The notes beneath the pieces were generated by a model, which was not told the origin of the DNA, did no database searches, and was given only the letters and a program-made list of their open reading frames with translations. The position numbers and the translations under genes were made by a program. Shown one piece after another: positions 1 through 9,429 of a DNA stretch of 64,000 bases. The first letter of the stretch is position 1. Each line of letters opens with the position of its first letter. Source of the DNA: Rhododendron vialii (lineage: Eukaryota > Streptophyta > Magnoliopsida > Ericales > Ericaceae); assembly GCF_030253575.1 (NCBI RefSeq), contig NC_080559.1, positions 34,343,501 to 34,407,500 of the forward strand, written 5' to 3'.

Positions 1-550
1 AAGTGATTCGTTGATACTGGATGATGATAGCTACATGATTGATTCGTATATTTATTTAGATGTTGAGATTTTGGTACATGGGAGAAGGGAGAATGGCGAG
101 AACACAGATGATCCCGATTAGGGTTTTGCTGTGGGAGAATGGAAATGATGATGATGATCGAGATTAGGGTGTGCTTTGGGAGAATGAAGATGATCGAGAT
201 CGAGATTAGGGTTGGGTTTGGCAGGTTTGGTCGAGATCGCCTCTGGGGGTCGGAGATTAGGGTTAAGGAGATGAATGGTTGAAATGAGGATAAATTAGGT
301 CTGTGGAAGTATATATATGTAAGGGCAATTTGGTCTTTCCATTAATTCCGTCCAACAGCGTTACCCCCTCCAAATGGAAACTTTGCTCAAGGGGTTTGGC
401 CGTAGGCAAAATTCTATTAGGGGGTGAGTGAGACAAACGGGAATAGTTCGAGGGGTGTCTCAGTATTTAACCCTTGAAACAACAACAAAGGAGGAAAAAA
501 CATAGAAAGTTGGCACTTCATATTTTGATAACCACACTTCAATATTTGTC
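1..550. repeat. Gene-free repeat-rich stretch with TTAGGG-like motifs
   Basis: No credible coding region is visible. Between about 110 and 270 the motif GATTAGGGT recurs at irregular spacing (near 116, 160, 203 and 253), alternating with GGGAGAATG and GATCGAGAT, so this looks like a short degenerate tandem array. The block from about 390 to 475 is a direct copy of 3203-3288. Nothing else was recognised. Confidence 0.45.
390..475 (+). repeat. Direct repeat, copy 1 (partner at 3203-3288)
   Basis: About 85 bp, starting near CCGTAGGC and continuing through TTCTATTAGGGGG to TTAACCCTTG, recurs in the same orientation near 3203-3288 with a handful of differences. Between the two copies lie a MITE, a detached dioxygenase exon and a GRF zinc-finger relic. 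The copies could be the ends of one composite element, or two independent insertions of one dispersed repeat. No matching target-site duplication was identified. Confidence 0.6.
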
Positions 551-553
551 TTA

Positions 554-897
554 GGCCATCCACAGTGGTATAATCAAATGTTAATTATTTTTAAAGTTAA
601 CAATGTTTGTGCAAAAGATGGCTCACAATGGTATAATCAAACTTAGCAACATCCTTAAAAATAATCAAATTTTAGGTTTTGGATAACCAAAACTAGCAAC
701 ATTTTTCAATAATCAAAAGCATTTTTAAGCTTTGGATAACCAATTTTAGGCTGTGGACCCCTTAGTTTGATTATGGACTAGAAACGACCATTGTGAACCT
801 CAACATTGGTAAGCTTAACAATCTCTTAAATGAATAATCAAAAGCTGATGTGTCAACTTTTGGTTATCCATTTTTGATTATACCATTGTGGATGGCC
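554..897. mobile_element. Tourist/PIF-Harbinger-like MITE
   Basis: A 344-bp non-coding element with inverted termini. The left end reads GGCCATCCACAGTGGTATAA and the right end is its near-exact reverse complement. Both ends are flanked by the trinucleotide TTA (551-553 and 898-900), the target duplication typical of PIF/Harbinger elements. The interior is AT-rich and repeats short motifs such as TTTGGATAACC and AATAATCAAA. There is no ORF, so it would depend on a transposase from elsewhere. Confidence 0.75.
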
Positions 898-1530
898 TTA
901 GTGATCATATCATGAATTGTTGGGATTTTGGTGTATTTGTAAAACTTTGTGAATGTGGCTAGACCAAGTATTAGTGTATATTCACTAGTTGTTAGTCTAT
1001 ATTCACTCATTCTAGTGTAATACCCAAGAAGAGGTATTAGTGAATATTCACTAGTTTCCCTTTTGCTACTCATCGACTAAAACGTGTTCCTAAAATCTCT
1101 GATGATTGATTATAAAATCTATCCTTATTTAGTGTAGTAATTGAACTGATTTGATTTTCTTTCCAAAAACCAAATCCTTAGACGCTCCTTCTCCATCTAT
1201 ATATTCAGACGTTCAGAATCATTGAAGAAATGGAAAAAAACAACTCTCTCTTCCACCCCTAAAAATGTTTCCTAAGTTTAAGCAATAGTTCGATTGTGCG
1301 TTTTGTTTTCGGTTTTCTTCTGTGCAGAGAAGGCCAAGTAGAGGTGGTGTATTCTGGGCTGTTTTATCCTGAGGACGGCGTGGCATTCAAATTATGAACA
1401 CTAAATTAATTGTGAGAATTCACGAGATAGTTAAGCCGAACAACTCAACTAATACAATACAAGAGATAAGCCCATTATAGGGTAGAAACAAAGAAAGAAA
1501 GGAAAAGCTCAAGGAAAAAACACTCACATA

Positions 1531-1724
1531 CAGATGTAGTGACTAACCGGGAGAGGGAGAAGATATCTGTCGTTATATTCAAGAGGCCGGAACCAGAGAA
1601 AGAGATCGAACCTGTTGATGTGGATGAGAAAAGACCAAGAAGAAAGTGAAGAATTATGCTGCTACATATTAACTACGCATGCTTTCAGAAAGGGCTGGTA
1701 GCACTTGATACTGCGAAAATTTAA
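1531..1724 (+). pseudogene. Detached last-exon fragment of a 2OG-Fe(II) dioxygenase
   Basis: This plus-strand stretch matches the final exon of the intact dioxygenase gene at 5295-8268, from the VVTNREREK motif to the terminal codons. Relative to that exon it lacks about 6 bp after the GTTGAT of the acidic segment and about 7 bp in the KRPRLYKK segment. The second loss breaks the frame and gives an early stop. The upstream exons are absent. It lies in inverted orientation to, and about 3.6 kb from, the parent-like exon, so it is a duplicated and decayed fragment. It shares the lysine in place of the usual arginine of the RxS motif. Confidence 0.8.
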
Positions 1725-2222
1725 TTTTTTTTACGTAAAGAAATCATATGACTTTGGAAAGTATGATCAGAAAAAATAGAAAAATGTAACTTTTTGAGCC
1801 ACGTGGTTAGAATAAGGGTTAGCAGATAAGTTGGTATGGGGCGTTACAATTGCAGCCTTTATTAAAAAAACAATTTGCATTTGTTATTTTGTGTCAACCT
1901 TTTTGGATTATTAATTCATATTGACCGGAAGAATCTAAAGATTTTATAACCAAACTAATTCTTTGTTGAATTTTCCAGTTTTGCCTAGTTTATTTGGCCA
2001 GTGTTTCCCAAATTTTTGTCCTAATTTTTGTCCTCATTTTTTCGAGCTTTAGATGGCCTTTTTTTTTTCATATTTGCTGACTCGGGGCAAAATAAAATCA
2101 CCATTACTACCATTTTACCATTTCAAGTTCCATTACCAACAGGAGTTACAAGTACCATACTTAGCTACATTTTACAAAAAGATGCAACATTGTCCAAAAC
2201 AAAGTACTTAATAAACTACAAG

Positions 2223-3190
2223 CTAAGGTAATGCTAACATCTTCTTCTTCAACATTCCTTTACCCCCCAAACAAACAAAAATCCCTATGCCAAGTAAAAG
2301 TACCGCCATTGCAGTCAACACATTCACCAGTTTTTTACCATACTCAACCTCCTCCTTCAACCTCTTCCTCAAGCCCACATTCTTTGCTTCGACCTCTTCC
2401 ACCTTCACCCTCAACTGCACATTGTTTGCTTCCACTTGTTCCATCTTCACCCTCAAATCCTCCATCTCCACCCTCAAATCCACCATCTCCAATTCATTCC
2501 AATCTTCCTTGTTCTTGTATTGTTCCATTTTCAGTGCAAAACCATCCTCCATCTCCTTCAAATTTCTGTTCATGCAATTCATCTTCATTACAAACCATTC
2601 CTCCCTCTCTTTTAGCTTTGCAATTTTGGCCCTCAAATCAACATTTTCCTTTTGCAAATCATCGTTCTTCTTCACCATCCAGTTCCCAAAATCCTTCCCT
2701 CTCTCACATGTGGGCGGGTCAACCCAGTCAAAGAACTAACAACCTTCATCATCCTAAAAACCAAAAAATTACATTTTTATCCAATAAATTAAAATTAAAT
2801 ATGAATAAAAAAAATGATAACAGAATTGAAAATATCATAAAAATTAAGTAAAATACAAGTCTAAAAACCAAACACAAGTATTTATATCCCTTAATACATT
2901 AAAATTTATGGGTTAAGGGTTATGAGAAAGTAGAAATGGGGAGGAACATATAGTCAATCACCCTAAAAACCCAAAATAAAAAAATTTCAATCTAATTTTA
3001 TTATGAAAAATTCAAATTCAAATTTAAATCTATTGGGTGCGAATCAAATGGGAAACAAAATTAGAGGGAGATGAGACCGATTTTAAATATACTGGCCTTC
3101 TTGTAGTTCACACATCCTAGGAATCTCCTACCCACGTTTGGTTCAGTTAGGGCTGTTCTTAGTGGAGCCCTAACTCCACAACCACTAAGA
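2223..3190 (-). pseudogene. GRF zinc-finger / coiled-coil / TM protein, 5' incomplete
   Basis: Two minus-strand blocks make up this gene. The upstream block (about 3190-3097) reads a GRF-type zinc-ribbon core, with CGVRAP followed by NVGRRFLGC. The downstream block starts after a TTAG acceptor at 2735 with FFDWVDPPTCERG, the conserved second half of GRF fingers. A ~140-residue heptad-rich coiled coil (repeated LRVKVEEVEA-like units) and a C-terminal hydrophobic segment (LTAMAVLLLGIGIFVCL) follow. No in-frame ATG was found before the first cysteine, where a dispersed repeat begins. The donor after the first block is not a clean GT; a GCCAGT donor is possible. Such GRF genes are numerous near plant transposons. 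I call it a relic, although a rearranged functional gene cannot be excluded. Confidence 0.65.
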
Positions 3191-3202
3191 ACTTTTGTCC
3201 CG

Positions 3203-3288
3203 GGGTCTGTCCGTAGGCCAAATTCTATTAGGGGGCGAGCGAGACAAACGAGAATAGTTCGAAGGGTGTCTTGGTAATTAACCCTTGT
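3203..3288 (+). repeat. Direct repeat, copy 2 (partner at 390-475)
   Basis: Same-orientation partner of the repeat at 390-475, sharing CCGTAGGC, TTCTATTAGGGGG and GAATAGTTCGA in order. It abuts the truncated 5' edge of the GRF zinc-finger relic, so the repeat insertion or the rearrangement that brought it here may have removed that gene's start. Confidence 0.6.
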
Positions 3289-3419
3289 TTCAATAGTTGA
3301 ATGGCAAGTCTAAATTGGAGGGAAGTGTTCTAACTAGGTAGGATTTTCAAAAAATGGACAATCAATTAGAACGCAGAGAGTATTATTTTTGTCAGGTATA
3401 AAATAGTAACGCCTGTTTT

Positions 3420-4534
3420 GAGTTTTTTTTTTATCCCCTAAATTATGCACATTTTCTCTACTTAGTCTCTAAATTATCAAGTTGATGATTTCATCCTCTC
3501 AACTATCATACCATTACCTACTTAGTCTAATAGATAATGAAAATTAGAAATTTGGATGAAAAATGTCATGTAAGGCCCTGTTTGGACCCTGTAAAGCAGA
3601 TACTTGATTATGAGAGTCTTAGAGATAAAAATTAATTATGGCTCTTTAGGATAAAATGATCAGAAAAATAAGATATTCACACCGGTTCAAACAAATTGAA
3701 AATTGGAGCACTAAATTTTTTTACAAGGTTAATATATTAGAATCTTACGTGACATGTGACATTTTATAGAAACTAACACATACATGTTTTTTTATTTATT
3801 TATAAAAAGATTGAATTCTTTATATAGAATTTAGCTGACCAAAAAAAAAATATATATAGAATTTAGACTGTTTCTATATTAAAAATATGGTTAAAAATTA
3901 AGCGATCCAATTTTCAATCAGTGTGAACCGGTTCGGAGATATTAATTTTCTGATTACTTTATGCTAAAAGGTTATAGTTAATTTTTTTTGTCTAAAGCTC
4001 TCATAATCAAGTATTTACTCTAAAAGGTCCCATATAAAAAGCAGATATTTAATTCTAATAGCCCTAGAGATAAAAATTAATCATCTTTAGAATAATATGA
4101 TCAGAAAAATAATATCTTCGCACCATTCCAAACGAATTGAAAATTCGAACACTTAATTTTTTTAGGTCTATATACTAAAAAATATGGTTAAAAAATTAAG
4201 TGCTCCAATTTTCAATCTGTTGAAACCAGTGCGAAGGTCTTATTTTTCTGATCATTTTATCTTAAAGGATCATAATTAATTTTTATCTCTAAAACTCTCA
4301 TAATCAAGTATATGCTCTATAGAGTCCCAAACAGACCTTACACGGCATTTTCCGTCCAAATTCCTACAAACAGACCTTACATGGCATTTTCCATCCAAAT
4401 TCCTAACTTCTGTTATCTATTGGACTAAGTAGGTAAATGTATGATAGTTGAGGGGATGAAATCGTCAAATTGATAGTTTAGGGATTAAGTAGAGAAAATG
4501 TGTATAGTTTAGGGGATAAAAAGGAAAAAAACTC
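3420..4534. mobile_element. Nested foldback element, ~1.1 kb
   Basis: The outer arms (about 3420-3600 and 4340-4534) are inverted copies. For example, TATCCCCTAAATTATGCACA on the left pairs with TAGTTTAGGGGATA on the right, and ACTTAGTCTAATAGATAA pairs with TTATCTATTGGACTAAGT. Inside are two further hairpins, 3600-4030 and 4030-4335, built from one unit (around TAAAAATTAATTATG, ATGATCAGAAAAATAA and TTGAAAATT) present four times in alternating orientation. There is no ORF of note. The structure fits a foldback element or MITE that took a second insertion of a related hairpin. Confidence 0.7.
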
Positions 4535-5294
4535 TTGGGTTAATAATCTTGTGATATTACTTTTTATTTTCAATTTTTTCGACTTTGTCGTCAATTTTTG
4601 TGTGTGTGGAATATTGGCTTATCTCGATGAGAGAAATCTAAAAGGTAAAAACTCATTATCAAAAATCTTACAAAGTTCACTAAAGACAAAAATAATCCAA
4701 AACAGATCGACTTTTTGGATCATTTTCGTCTTTATTACGAAACGAATTACTTGGATTAATAATTTTTAAATTGTGATTTTCTTTCGATTGGCTGTAGTAG
4801 TTTGTTTCTTTGCTTTTCAAATGCTAGAGAGAAAAGGATATGAACCAGGTTGAGGATGATGGAGCTCATTCTCAGGAGTTGCATGCAAAATATTTCTTCT
4901 TTTTTCCCCCTTTTTTATTTATGCAATCGTAAGCAACAGACCGTGGCTTCTATTTCTAGCAAGAAGATTTCGTCTAATATTTGATTTATATGTCTTCGGA
5001 TGAATAAAATTGTTACATGAATTAGAATAAAGTCAGTGAATATGATCAAAGAAAGGCCATACTTTTTATCAAGTGGCAACACGAAAAGATGAGTACAACA
5101 AACCAAACTAAATCACACTAGGCCTTGTATTCCAGTCAGCTACAAGGATCATTTTTCTCATTCTTCTCAGCTACATGAATCACACTACGCCCTTCTTATT
5201 CTTATTTTTATTTCGATCTTCTTCTAATTCGCCAATCTTCTTATTTTGTTCAATCTGACTTTCCGAAGCCATATGTTCTCTTTGCATAGAAAAA
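4535..5294. other. Intergenic, no gene recognised
   Basis: AT-rich sequence downstream of the dioxygenase 3' end. Short reading frames are present on both strands, but none has recognisable composition or splice context. It may contain the 3' UTR of the dioxygenase gene. No polyadenylation signal was singled out. Confidence 0.4.
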
Positions 5295-8268
5295 TTAAAT
5301 TTTCAAAGTATCAAGTAGTACCAGCCCTTTCTGAAAGCATTCATAGTTAAGAGCAGAATAATTCTTCACTTTCTTGTATAATCTTGGTCTTTTCTCATCC
5401 ACCAATTGATCAACAGGTTCGATCTCGTTCTCTGGTTCTGGCCTCTTGAACATAACGACAGACATCTTCTCCCTCTCCCGGTTAGTCACTACCCTGTGGG
5501 TTGGGCTCGTGAATGCTCCATTACTCAATATCTGGATACGCATAAAAGGCCAATTCTACCAATGAGTAAAGCTTCTTATCTTCTCTATTAGCGAGACAGA
5601 ATGTGGTTTTTAGGAACGATTTGAGGGGGGAAATCCCCTACTGGAACACAATCTAACAACTACTACTCAACACACTGAATGTGGTGTATGTAGTTGCAAC
5701 ATAACATGTGTTCATATATATAATGTGTACTACGGCCATGCGGTGTTCATTTTCCGCTTTGTACGCCCACACAAGAGAATACAGGAGATGATTTACTGTT
5801 CTACTGTTCTCTAAAGGATTACTAGATGAAAGACTGAGATTAGTGAAGGGCTTAAAAGCGCCTTAGGTATCTGCTATGTATGGGTAAATTGCTTCGTCAA
5901 AAATTGTATCGGGTTTCATTCTTGTAATGTATTGGCTAAAAAAATCCAAGCAATGCTCAGTTCAAACCACATTCCCGTGACGCTTGTGTGCAAATTAGAC
6001 AAAAGAATGTACCTGCATTTGATCACCAAGATTGACAAATAGGGCATGAGGAATTATGGGAACTGTAAGCCACTGGTCCTCTTTCAAAACTTGAAGGCCT
6101 TGTACTTCTTTGTCTTGCAGTAGAACAGTGACCCCTGATCCGTCTGAATGGGGTTTGACCCCGAACACTTGGTCTGGTCTGGTACAAGTTGGGTAGAGGA
6201 TGAATCTCCCTTGCATAACTGATCTGTCTCCAAACTGTTTTGAGAAGCTGCTCACTTCCAATTTGAGTGATTTTGCCATGGCCTTGAATAAAATACCAAC
6301 TACAGAATCGATGTTCATGGCGTATTCATCAATTGTCTCCCTGCAATAACAAGAATCGTAGCTCATGGCCAAATATGAACACAAGTGTATATTTTGTTCG
6401 TTGCATTCATATGAGTATTGGCTTTGTATATAGAAATATATTAGGTCTGCAGATATCTGAGAAGCGTGGGTGAAGTCTATCAATGCGATTTATGTCAGTT
6501 TGTGAAACAGAGTAGCAAATTCTGCGCATCACGTTTACATTGAATTTTTAAGGTTGTGAAGCTGGGCCACTTTGCGCGCACCTCAACTAATTCTAAGGTC
6601 CTAAAAGTTAATGACCGGGGAAACCTCCAGTGGCTCCAAGGTTTGGAATGTTTGGCTTCCGTGGGATTCAAACATGCGACTTCATGGAGGATAAGCACTT
6701 ATTACTTGGGGTTTGCTATATCTAGATCTTGGTTTTGTCAAGTATAAGATTGGGTTTGTCAAGTATAAGAAACTGTTAAGGCTGTTTTATTTTTTTGCCT
6801 TGGGCAAAATTACATAAAACCTGAATGTTTCTCCTTGTCATAGCCAAGATCCAGATGTAAGAGTTTATTGGTGCTGTGTTTGGATCTTCAAACCTATGGA
6901 GAGGAAAAATAACAGTAGAAAAATGTATGAGTGAACATAAGAAAAAATCACCTAAAGTCTTGTGGCTTTTCTGGCCAATATTTGAGATTTCTTTGATCTT
7001 CTGGGTAAATCAACACAGTGAGACGATCACACCAGTCAAGAACTTGTTTTTCTGAGACTAGAGGGTCAAGCCCGTACCCTTGGAGCGCAACGGCTGCTTT
7101 ACCGTATCTTTGCTTTTCCTCGAATGGAAGCTCAAAGAACTTTTTGGTGACTTCCCTTACCTTGTCAAGAAACTGCATTGATATCCCATGCCCTATTACC
7201 TGATACCCATGGTAAAAAAAATGTTGGTGGTTTTTTAAGTATTTTAATATTAAAAATTACTCTTACTATTTACTACAAAGTTAGAAAATGTTGGTGTTAT
7301 ATATTGATGCATGCAGGCGTTTGAGGGGCAGAAGCATAAGCCTATGGCTGAGAGCCTGAGGCAGTGTAGTGTGATCAATGTTATCCTATATATATTGCTC
7401 CATTTTTTTTTATCATCAATATTGTTCTTACAGAGAGATTACCTAGCAAAATGTAAGGGCGTTTTTGTGGCAGAGCTTTGGGTTCTAACCTACTTATGCA
7501 TGGTGGTCCGAGCCAACACGACTTAATAGTCAGGCTGTGTATCCTGGAGGAGACAGGCCATATGAGGAGTTCTACGACATAAGTAGTGGTTCAAGATTCA
7601 ACCAGATAAGACTTGAATCTCCTTAAAGAAAGCGAGATATCCGTGCCTCTGTCCGATAGTTTGTAATTCATTTATTATGGATAATTCATTAATATCCACA
7701 AAGATGTACTTGATGTAAGTGAATATTTGTACTCATTGAGATTTATTAATGAGAATGGATGAGACTGCCATGGAGTAGCATAAAAATCTTGTGTGTTCTT
7801 GTTGTTTAACTGTTGTTTGATTTATTGGCCCAATATTCATTCTTCAAAACAACCAACAAAAACCATCACCCAAATCAAAGCAATTTGATAAGGGAAAAAA
7901 ATCCAGTCGACAAATGATCCAGTGCCATGTGATCATTTACTCTCGGGAAATTTTTAACAAAGTTATTGACAATTTGAAACCTGAAAGCAACCCCACGAGG
8001 ATAGAGCTGATCTGAGCTTGTCCAATTCCTTTTCTGTTTCTTGTATGGATGATTCCTGCAGTGAAGATGGTAATGGTGAAAAGAGACTGATATCAATGGT
8101 GGGGATTGAAGCTAACGGAGGGGAAGTGTCTACGGGACCAAAAGGGGCATCGTCTCTAACGATAAATGGCTGTGGGGGGTCGTCTCCGTTTACGGACATT
8201 TCTTGAACACTCTTGGGCAGTGTCAAGATCATTTTTTCAAGATTGGAAGGAGTTGCAGTTGCAGCCAT
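5295..8268 (-). CDS. 2-oxoglutarate/Fe(II)-dependent dioxygenase, SRG1-like
   Basis: Four exons on the minus strand, 8268-7981, 7199-6952, 6340-6013 and 5531-5295, join to a clean 366-codon frame with GT-AG introns. The start is the ATG opening MAATATPSNLEK. The N-terminal DIOX_N region carries PLASIPTIDIS and SSWGCFQVIGHG. The jelly-roll core shows the Fe(II)-binding H-x-D in VKPHSDGSG (about H243/D245) and the distal histidine in SPTHRVV (about H300). The length is normal for the plant DOXC clade (SRG1, codeine O-demethylase-like), soluble oxidases of specialised and hormone metabolism; the substrate cannot be told. At the usual 2-oxoglutarate-binding RxS position (about residue 310) the sequence reads KMS, lysine for arginine. 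A decayed copy of its last exon lies at 1531-1724. Confidence 0.88.
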
Positions 8269-8765
8269 GTTGGGTTTTGCAAGAGGTGAAGGGAGTGTTG
8301 GAAAGTGGGTTTATTTATGCATAATTGGCCTGAGCAAGTTTGGACGGTTGTAACCAACTAGGGCTAGCTCGGTTGGTCATGACTTTGGCATCTCACAAAG
8401 AGATCAGAGGTTCGAATCTCACCTATAATGGGTTTATCTTTTATATTGGTTGAGTTATGGACTTTGTTGTCTAGTGGATTCTCACAATTGATATAGGATC
8501 CCGAGTTTGTACTTTGTACTTCATATATGATGTAAATGACGTCTTCTATTGATTGAAAAAAGAAGAAGCTTGGCTTGTCACATGTGCGAATCCTGATGGT
8601 TTGTGAAAGGTTGATGATTTAGAAATGGATACGAATATTTTTGTCGGGGTAAATAATTGCAAGAAAACAAGCCCCAACAATGCTTTATACTGGGGAATGT
8701 ACTGGTTTTGGTGGGTGGTCATTTGATTTTGATGAAAGCAAGTTTGGGCTTTTTCTCACATGTTT
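8269..8765. promoter_or_regulatory. Upstream region of the dioxygenase gene
   Basis: Contains the presumptive promoter of the minus-strand dioxygenase. On that strand a TATA-like GCATAAATAAAC lies about 40-50 bp upstream of the ATG (around 8308-8320), close enough that either the 5' UTR is very short or this is not the true TATA box. The stretch 8350-8560 resembles dispersed repeat sequence (GGTTCGAATCTCACC and its surroundings). No gene was recognised. Confidence 0.35.
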
Positions 8766-8959
8766 GGACCTATTAGGTGAGGTGTCAAGTTGCTAATGGA
8801 TGGCCGTACAGCGTGGTGTGAACGGAAGTTTCATGAGAGGACAAAAATGGAGTGTGGTTATTGGAAAAGAGGAGTGTGAAAATCTATTACCATGGTTTAT
8901 ACTCCCTCTGTCTTTATCCCTATTAGGTGAGGTGTCAAGTTGTTAACAGATGGAGAGAG

Positions 8960-9305
8960 ACAACAGTTCCCGACCGAATTTTCAACGCCGCGCCGGGCCC
9001 ATTCCAGCCACCGGACAGCTGATCGGAGCCGACCAAAAATTCTAAAAAAAAAAACCGAATGGGTTCTCGTGAGAATCAATGGCATCCTATGTGTGTAGAT
9101 AGCCGATCTGAACACTCTATTTTTTTTCTACAATGTATACAAAAAAATGGAGTGTTTGGATCGGCCACCTACACACATCGAATGCCGTTGATTCCCGCGA
9201 AAATCCACTCGGTTTTTTTTTTTAGAATTTTTGGTCGGCTCCGATCAGCCGTCCGGTGGCCGGAGTGGGCCCGGCGCGGCATCGGGAATTCGGTCAGGAA
9301 TCCCC
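8960..9305. mobile_element. GC-rich foldback element (family also at 59416-59745)
   Basis: A palindromic element with no ORF. The left arm runs GACCGAATT, GCCGCGCCGGGCCCA, CCACCGGACAGCTGATCGG and CCAAAAATTCT. The right arm mirrors this as AGAATTTTTGGTCGGCTCC, CCGTCCGGTGGCC, TGGGCCCGGCGCGGC and AATTCGGTC. The short loop near 9120-9150 is AT-rich. The arms are more than 150 bp and imperfectly paired. A second member with the same arm motifs occurs about 50 kb away, so this is a dispersed foldback/MITE family and not a local palindrome. Confidence 0.75.
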
Positions 9306-9429
9306 GGTCGGGATTCTCAGACTTTCTGGGCCATACATGACTTGAACGGAAGTTTTGTGAAGAATATTATCTCTTGGTTTATGGTCCCTCCATCTTTGTC
9401 CCTATTAGGTGAGGTGTCAAGTTGCTAAC

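Noticed and set aside
1-300. Telomere-like TTAGGGT motifs suggesting an interstitial telomere
   Set aside because: The plant telomere unit TTTAGGG is not tandemly arrayed here. The motif recurs only within a longer irregular repeat.
2231-2851. Plus-strand 206-codon Ser/Pro-rich frame
   Set aside because: It is the antisense shadow of the minus-strand GRF/coiled-coil frame. Its composition follows from the GAG/AAG-rich opposite strand and it has no splice or domain support.
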